Source: Gelatoporia subvermispora B
Taxonomy: Eukaryota; Basidiomycota; Agaricomycetes; Polyporales; Gelatoporiaceae
DNA length: 13,922 bases
Assembly (NCBI GenBank): GCA_000320605.2
Contig: KB445834.1
Coordinates: forward strand, 1 to 13,922
Direction of reading: 5' to 3'
Shown: piece by piece, positions 8,871-13,922 of the stretch
Numbering within the stretch: the stretch's first letter is position 1
How the letters are laid out: every line of letters starts with the position of its first letter
Notes under the pieces: model-generated
The model's database searches: none
The model's input: the letters and a program-made list of their open reading frames with translations, nothing else
What the model was told of the DNA's origin: nothing
Position numbers and translations under genes: made by a program

Positions 8871-9445
8871 AAATGCTATGACAACTAATGACGCTCCAGA
8901 CGTCAGACATCAGTGCACAACGCGGCATACGTGGTAGTGTGCCAGATAGTCCGGGGGAATCCGCTCCACAGATCAGCATCGCAGTGACGGGAAAATGGTC
9001 AACTTTATCTCTCTCAGTCGACGCCCTTCCAGACTAATCAGAGTCATCAGGGATAGAGCTGCCGGTGATTGTTTGTCTGCCTTCTCTTCGTTCATTGCAA
9101 GAGCATCATCTCCACTCCACGCAAGCCTCATTGACGTCCAGGGTCCGAGCACAGAGAGGATTTCACACATCAACGCGCGGTAGGGTCGGATCCCCAAACC
9201 ACCGACATTGGACACACTAGAGAAGCGCCGCCTCCGTCGGCAAAAACCTTGCTTGCACCGCTGAGGCAATTAATTCTCACGCTTTACGCATACACACTTA
9301 ACACAATAACATTGCGAATTCGCAAGCATACATCTCACGGTCTACAAAACATTTGTACTACGGCAACACTAAGTACCGAACCTCTCATTTGTTTTCGCGC
9401 GTGTCGCGAGTTCCTTTTGAATGATTCTTCGACTGTGGACTCTCG
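8871..9445. other. Flank that may hold the left end of the Helitron
   Basis: No gene is supportable. Frames at about 8973-9269 (minus) and 8995-9183 (plus) overlap on opposite strands, and I cannot tell which, if either, was ever coding. A 14-bp perfect palindrome lies at 9312-9325. If the divergent gene ending at 9446 belongs to the Helitron, the element's terminus should lie here or further left. Helitron ends are only 5'-TC and CTRR-3' with no inverted repeats, so it cannot be fixed by eye. Confidence 0.35.
9312..9325. repeat. 14-bp perfect palindrome
   Basis: TTGCGAATTCGCAA is a perfect inverted repeat without a spacer. It lies about 120 bp beyond the stop codon of the minus-strand gene. 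It might be a protein binding site or hairpin, or chance. No partner copy was noticed elsewhere in the window. Confidence 0.3.
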
Positions 9446-11020
9446 TCAGGCGACAATGGACACATCTAACATACCACTCACCATGGGGTTCACTGACGAC
9501 GAGCAGCCTTCCTCGGGGATTCCAGCAGTGCGCCAAACGGGTCGCGTGCATGAACTGTGCGTTTTTCGAGGAGACACAGGGACACTTGGCGCGGTCGGGG
9601 GCATCAGGACACGCATGTACGTGACGTCCGCCACAAAGGTGTGGCGATGTTTGGGCACCTGCCCAAATAGATATGCGGCGACGTTGAAACGCACAAGGCA
9701 GACGGCACCGCGGAGCATCTTCATGTAATTCGCGGGCGGGATCAATGCGCCGTGCATGTCGTAAGCCTGCAGAGCACGGGTGCGATGGGTGTCCTTGATC
9801 GCATCGCGAGCTGTCCGCGTCACGGTCGACTCTACAGGCCATGCTTCAGTCCGATACTGAGCAGGTAGCGCAAGCTCCTCCGGCGTATATGCGTTATCAT
9901 CTGTCAGTGGCTATATCACTGACGGTTAGTTTGATGTATATCTGTGATGGACACGGACATACCTCAAATACCACGTGACGGAAATTGATGTGACGCACGC
10001 CGTTCTCGTTTGCGACAAGTCCTTGACGGTCTGTGCTCGGGTTCTCGACTTGTGACATGAGCCACTCGAGATTGTTGTAGGCGGCATCGAAGTCTGCGCG
10101 GAGCAAGTCAGGCCGTAACGGTGCGACCCCAGCGAATCGCAATTTGATGTCCTCGAAGCGACCGGCATGCGTCCGGTTCGGGTTCCAAAACGCGTCGGCC
10201 TGAAGGAAGCAATTGTCGGTCTGCACACGCACGATGACAGAGAGTTCCATAGAGTCGGCCGGGTCCGGCATGGGCAGCGAGGGGTTCTTTTGCAACGTGT
10301 AGGCCGCATGAGCACGCTCCGCTTCGGCCAAGGCCTCGCGAGTGACAACCCGCATAATGCGAGTCTCGATCACCCAGACCTGGATGGAGCGGCCATTCGA
10401 CTCCGCGACAAAGCCGATGTCGGTGCTGAGCGTGTCACGCAGCTCGCATAAGTGTCTGTCGACATTGGCCTCCGGATCAGCCACGTATGGCACAATGCCA
10501 AATGCTAGATTCAGCTCGTGACGTGTGAGCGTGTCATCGCCCAGTCCTCCGCCAACGTTGTTGGGAGTACGCGGTGTTGCCGGACGCACCACCACCTTGG
10601 GAGTGGATGGGGTCACAGGCACGGCCATGGGTCTTGGTGGGGGCGTGCTGGGACGTTCCCCGATGGGTATAGCCCCCCCCCCCCGCGGACGTGACCGCGG
10701 TGTCACCTCCAGACCCGTCTACAAATTGGGCCGTTAAATTTTTGGCAATGGCTGAACAGCTTCTAAAAACTCACCGTCTGTTTTGCCGGCATCGGCCCCA
10801 GACAAGGACTCTTGGCCATCGGCATGCGGCACGGCAGAGTCAAGTTCATCAGCGGCCGGCGGCTCTGATGAATCTATTGAAGTTAACGGAATCAGAATGC
10901 ATGACGTCTAGTCGCATCATAGAAGCCCGACTTACCAGTCTTCTCCTGAGCCTTGCTTCTAGTCATTCGAACAGCGGCTGTTTTCAGCGGGGACATGGTC
11001 GGAGTGGACGTGTTAGCCAT
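9446..11020 (-). CDS. Unknown Helitron-linked divergent protein, four exons
   Basis: Exons on the minus strand: 11020-10936, 10873-10775, 10718-9963, 9910-9446. The introns are 62, 56 and 52 nt with GTAAGT, GTGAGT and GTATGT donors. The product is about 467 aa if one base in the 12-G run at 10673-10684 is discounted. The N-terminus begins MANTSTPTMSP and is Ser/Asp/Glu-rich, then Gly- and Pro-rich with TPPPRP and PATPRTP. The globular part holds HELNLAFGI, VESNGRS-like FVAESNGRSIQVWVIE, and ANENGVRHINFRHVVFE before intron 3. Exon 4 has ALQAYDMHGALIPP, RGAVCLVRF and TFVADVTYMRVLMPP, then a PRKT-type basic tail. I know no named domain. I recall similar proteins in basidiomycete genomes but not their role. 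Its head-to-head place beside the Rep/helicase suggests an accessory gene of the same element. Confidence 0.7.
10673..10684 (-). repeat. 12-G homopolymer interrupting the frame in exon 3
   Basis: On the coding (minus) strand a run of 12 G lies between the frame set by exons 1-2 and the long open frame of exon 3. Eleven or fourteen G would join the two frames; twelve does not. The spliced upstream frame is Ser/Asp/Glu-rich and open, and the downstream frame is open for about 240 codons. This is a classic slippage site, so a sequencing or assembly error, length polymorphism, or slippage in transcription are all possible. Confidence 0.6.
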
Positions 11021-11300
11021 AGTAAAAATGCGCAAAAATCAGCTGAGGTGCAGATTGCTCACAGAGAGACAAGGAAGCAATTCCAGGCCATTTAAATAGG
11101 GGCTGAGTCCCAAAATGTGTTGTGATCGAAATTCCGCTGTGGCTGACTGACCAGTACCAGCGCGGCATCTGGTTGGCTGAGCCGCGCTGAAGGATTTTGA
11201 CGGAGACTGGGTACCACGCGGGTGTCTGGCGGTGGATTGTGGACGCAGAGTAACAAAGTAGTGCTCTGTAGAGGTCCCCCTCTCGGATCTGTTATGCAAA
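11021..11300. promoter_or_regulatory. Shared bidirectional promoter region
   Basis: The 280 bp between the two divergent start codons (11020 on minus, 11301 on plus) must carry both promoters. A TTTAAATA-type AT-rich box at about 11090-11097 lies some 70 bp upstream of the minus-strand ATG. I see no equal element close to the plus-strand ATG, whose context is CAAAATGT with A at -3. Both start codons have good fungal context. Confidence 0.5.
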
Positions 11301-13922
11301 ATGTCTATCAGCCTTTCTCAGAATCTGGCGGCCCTCACCCGCGATGAAATGATTGACCTGGCTGGTCGTCTCATGGATCTTCCTTCTTCTGCCCCGCTAC
11401 GCAAGGAGCTCCTGGTAGAATACATCGCTCAGCAGGCCATTGCGAGGAACATAGCACACGTACTTGAAGAGGCGATCAATCGCAAGTTAGCCGCCAAAGC
11501 GCAGGCTCGCGAGCTCAAAGAGATCGAGCGTCGGCAACGGCGATCTCAAGCGATGCAAGCGAGACGCGCTGCCCGTTGGGTAGAGCGTACCGAGCAAGCT
11601 CGTCGGCAGACGGACAAGTTCATGGACTTGCCCACGGATGCCGAAGTCAAGGCTTGTTACGAACAATTCTACAATGCCACCAGTTCAGATGCCCTCGCGC
11701 ACGTTGTGTGTGCTGTGTGTGCTCGAGAAGTCCCACGCGCTGAGGGTCATAAGGTCCAGCTAGCCGATCTGCCGCATCCCGAGCGATTGAGACCTGCAAA
11801 GGCACATCCGGCACATACATTATACAACGACTGCTTGTTGGAACCGGCCGGTGTCGACGGAGATATTGCGCAGGTGTGCAATGAATGTCTTAGAGAGCTA
11901 CAAGATTCTCGAGGCACGGTGCCGAAGTTCTCGTTAGCCAACGAAATGTGGATTGGTCAGATCCCCAATGTTCTCAGTGACCTCACGGTGTCTGAGCAGT
12001 TACTCATCGCGCTAGTGTATCCTCGGGTTTACGTGTTCAAGCTCTTTCCTCGGTTGCGTGGGTACAAGCCCCCCGAGGAGTCGTTGCAGCGCGCGATGCG
12101 GGGCACTGTCAGTACTTTCGAGATGGACAACAAAGGTGTCGCCGCAATGGTTCAAGGTGATCTCATGCCTCGCCAGCCTGCAATCCTTGCGTCGTTGATA
12201 TCAGTAATGTTCGTCGGGTCCGGCAAGCTGCCACGCTACTGGTTGAAGAAAACGTTCCGTGTTTGTCGCCGGAAAATCGCGGAGGCTCTTCATTGGTTGC
12301 ACCAGAACAACCCACGGTATTATAGCCACATTGTCATCAGCGAGGAGAGGCTGCAGTTATTGCCAGAGGACGACGTACCAGACGAGCTTGAGAGCATTGT
12401 TCAACAATGCGAAGATGACTCTGTGCTGGATCGCGAGCATGGAGGCTATGTGCCAGCAGAAGCTCGGTCACTTGACGATGCGGTGGATGAGCAGGGGGCG
12501 GTTAACACGGGTGAGGACGGCGCCGACCCAGATGAGGACGATGACGATGCGAATGGAGATGGTACGTGTCACGATCTGTGGTCGCTCGTGAGCGTAAATT
12601 TGACCTTGAATAATCACAGCTTCAGTACTTCCCTTACAAGTCTCTGGCTCTGTCGATCTCGACTTGTCTTGCATGACGTCCTCCAAGATTATGCAGTGGG
12701 GATTTTCGAACTTGTGGCAACAAGGAGACGAGGGCGGCTATGCTGTGCGCCATGGGCGTCGTCCACTTCGAGACTTCGGCTTTTCCCATATGGAATCTGA
12801 GCCAACCAGCGCTGACAACTTGTTCGAACGCGCATTCCCGTGCCTCTTCCCCTATGGCGAGGGGGGTCTTGAACGACACCGGCCTGTCATGGTGGATTTT
12901 CATGCACACGCACGCTGGTGTTTCGAACTTCGAGATCAACGCTTTCGCCGCCACGAAGCTTTTGCATTCTATGTGTTCGGAATCTCTCAGAGACGTCAAG
13001 CCCTGGGTTCCGCGCGTATTCAAATGCGCCGCAAGGACTTTGAGAAGGATGCCCGTCTAATGGCTACTCTTACCCCGGAGATGATTGGTCAAGCACAGAA
13101 GGAAGAGGCCGCCGGCATTCCATTCAGCAATCCAGCTATACATGCCTTGCAGCGGCACATGCAAGGCACGGCTGGCCGTGTTCAAGGAACCGACCAGTCA
13201 CGGCAGTCTGTGCGAAGCCAGATTTGGTCGACTTGCTTGGTGCATGGGCCGCCTACAGTGTGGCTGACAATCAATTCAAGTGATCTTCATGATCCGATTG
13301 CGCAAGTATTTTGTGGCGAGTCGATCAACATGGACGATCTGTTTGGCTCAGTCGGTCCCGACGCGAAGCAACGAGCTGTCAACATAGCCAAGGATCCATA
13401 CGCGAGCGCCAAGTTCTTTCACTTCCTAATCGATACGATCTTCGAAACCCTTTTCCAGGTGAAGGTGACGTCGCACAGCGTCATTACCAAGAAGGGTGTC
13501 CTGGGCGAAGTCAGTGCATATCTAGGCGCGGTGGAGACACAAGGCCGAGCGGCACTACACCAGCACTGTGTTCTTTGGCTACGAAACGCGCCATCATTTG
13601 ATGAGGCCGTCAAACTGTTAGCAGGGAAAGAGTTCCGCGCTAAGGTCTGTCGCTTCATCGTGATGAACATTTGTGCATATGTGCCCGGGCTTGAGAATGT
13701 GGCGTCTCTAGCTGCAGTGCCGAAAGACAAGGAGGTGTCATATAACCGGCCACCTGATCCCAAGACCGAAGATTACAAAAGTAGTCTGGAGGCGTTTGAG
13801 CTGCGTCTCGCGCGGATGGAACAGATACATACATGTCGGATCGGCCGCTGTCTCAAGTACAACAAGCAAGGCGGACTGCGGTGCAAGCGCCGCGCGCCCT
13901 TTCCAACCGTGGAAGAAGATTT
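11301..13922 (+). CDS. Helitron Rep/helicase, 3' end beyond window
   Basis: This is the rolling-circle transposition protein of a Helitron. Exon 1 is 11301-12561. A 58-nt phase-1 intron (12562-12619, GTACGT donor, CACAG acceptor) follows. Exon 2, from 12620, stays open to the window edge, giving 854 residues so far. Residues 60-105 are a basic, helical arm. CAVC (137-140) and CNEC (193-196), then PKFSLANEMWIGQIPNVLSDL, mark a DUF6570-type region. An acidic run ends exon 1 (about 401-420). Exon 2 begins with LPLQVSGSVDLDL and continues with ERAFPCLFPYGEGG. The Helitron_like_N region ends with the HUH pair H734-Q-H736 in RAALHQHCVLWL, the metal-binding motif of rolling-circle nucleases. The downstream Tyr motif and the SF1 helicase expected for this family are not in the window. 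The frame is undamaged, so this copy could be active. Confidence 0.93.
12562..12619 (+). other. Intron in the Helitron Rep/helicase gene
   Basis: GTACGT donor, CACAG acceptor, 58 nt, phase 1. It restores the frame exactly from the acidic linker into the conserved LPLQVSGS segment. Without splicing, the exon 1 frame would run on to 12800 with sequence that does not resemble Helitron proteins. The intron splits the acidic linker from the Rep-side region, a domain border. Confidence 0.85.

Larger units (their letters stand above)
9446..13922 (+). mobile_element. Helitron with a divergent partner gene (partial)
   Basis: The core evidence is the Rep-type Helitron protein with its HUH motif at 13558-13566. 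The head-to-head gene at 9446-11020 is included by inference, because the two share a short intergenic region and both lack a host function I can name. The right end, with the helicase, the hairpin and CTRR, is outside the window. The left TC terminus is unlocated and may lie anywhere left of 9446, so the coordinates are a minimum. Confidence 0.65.

Noticed and set aside
8973..9269. Overlapping open frames on both strands
   Set aside because: Neither starts at ATG with support nor shows a family motif, and the plus frame has a stop at 9181. I could not decide which strand, if any, is coding.
9249..9728. 159-residue plus-strand frame
   Set aside because: It is antisense to exon 4 of the minus-strand gene, which has splice sites and coherent protein sequence.
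12634..13023. Minus-strand and shifted plus-strand frames over the Helitron exon 2
   Set aside because: The frame from 12620 carries Helitron motifs and is open to 13922; the others are shadows.

Overview
The window looks like nuclear DNA of a filamentous basidiomycete, most likely an agaricomycete. I base this on short spliceosomal introns of about 49-68 nt with GTAAGN/GTACGN donors and CTAAC-like branch sites, a NACHT-WD40 protein of the type expanded in mushroom-forming fungi, and a Helitron replication protein carrying a DUF6570-type N-terminal region. The species cannot be told from the sequence, and no bacterial-style operons, RNA genes or CRISPR arrays are visible.

Layout. 1-1253: no gene I can defend, apart from an orphan intron-like segment and a weak coding-like remnant on the minus strand. 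1254-6118 (+): one large six-exon NLR-like STAND gene with an N-terminal helical region, a NACHT NTPase, a helical spacer, 14 WD40 repeats in two sets of seven, and a conserved C-terminal tail. A single extra base in repeat 8 (about 4897) breaks the frame. If real, it would truncate the protein just after the first seven-repeat set. 6119-9445: a gene-poor stretch with one weak small spliced gene candidate (7519-7751) and a decayed coiled-coil gene (8194-8549).

9446-13922: a Helitron-type transposon cut by the right edge of the window. It has two head-to-head genes sharing a promoter region of about 280 bp. Rightward (11301 to the window end) is the Rep/helicase gene, of which the DUF6570-like region and the Helitron_like_N/HUH region are present while the helicase lies beyond the window. 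Leftward (11020-9446) is a four-exon gene for an unrecognised, proline-rich protein, whose frame is interrupted at a 12-G homopolymer.

How they work together. The NLR is expected to sense a ligand through its WD40 propellers, switch through NACHT ATP binding and oligomerisation, and signal through the N-terminal bundle, as in fungal heterokaryon-incompatibility STAND proteins. The Helitron is an independent selfish element. The most novel-looking part is the divergent partner gene of the Helitron Rep/helicase. Exon and intron calls come from manual reading of splice signals and frame continuity, not from transcripts.
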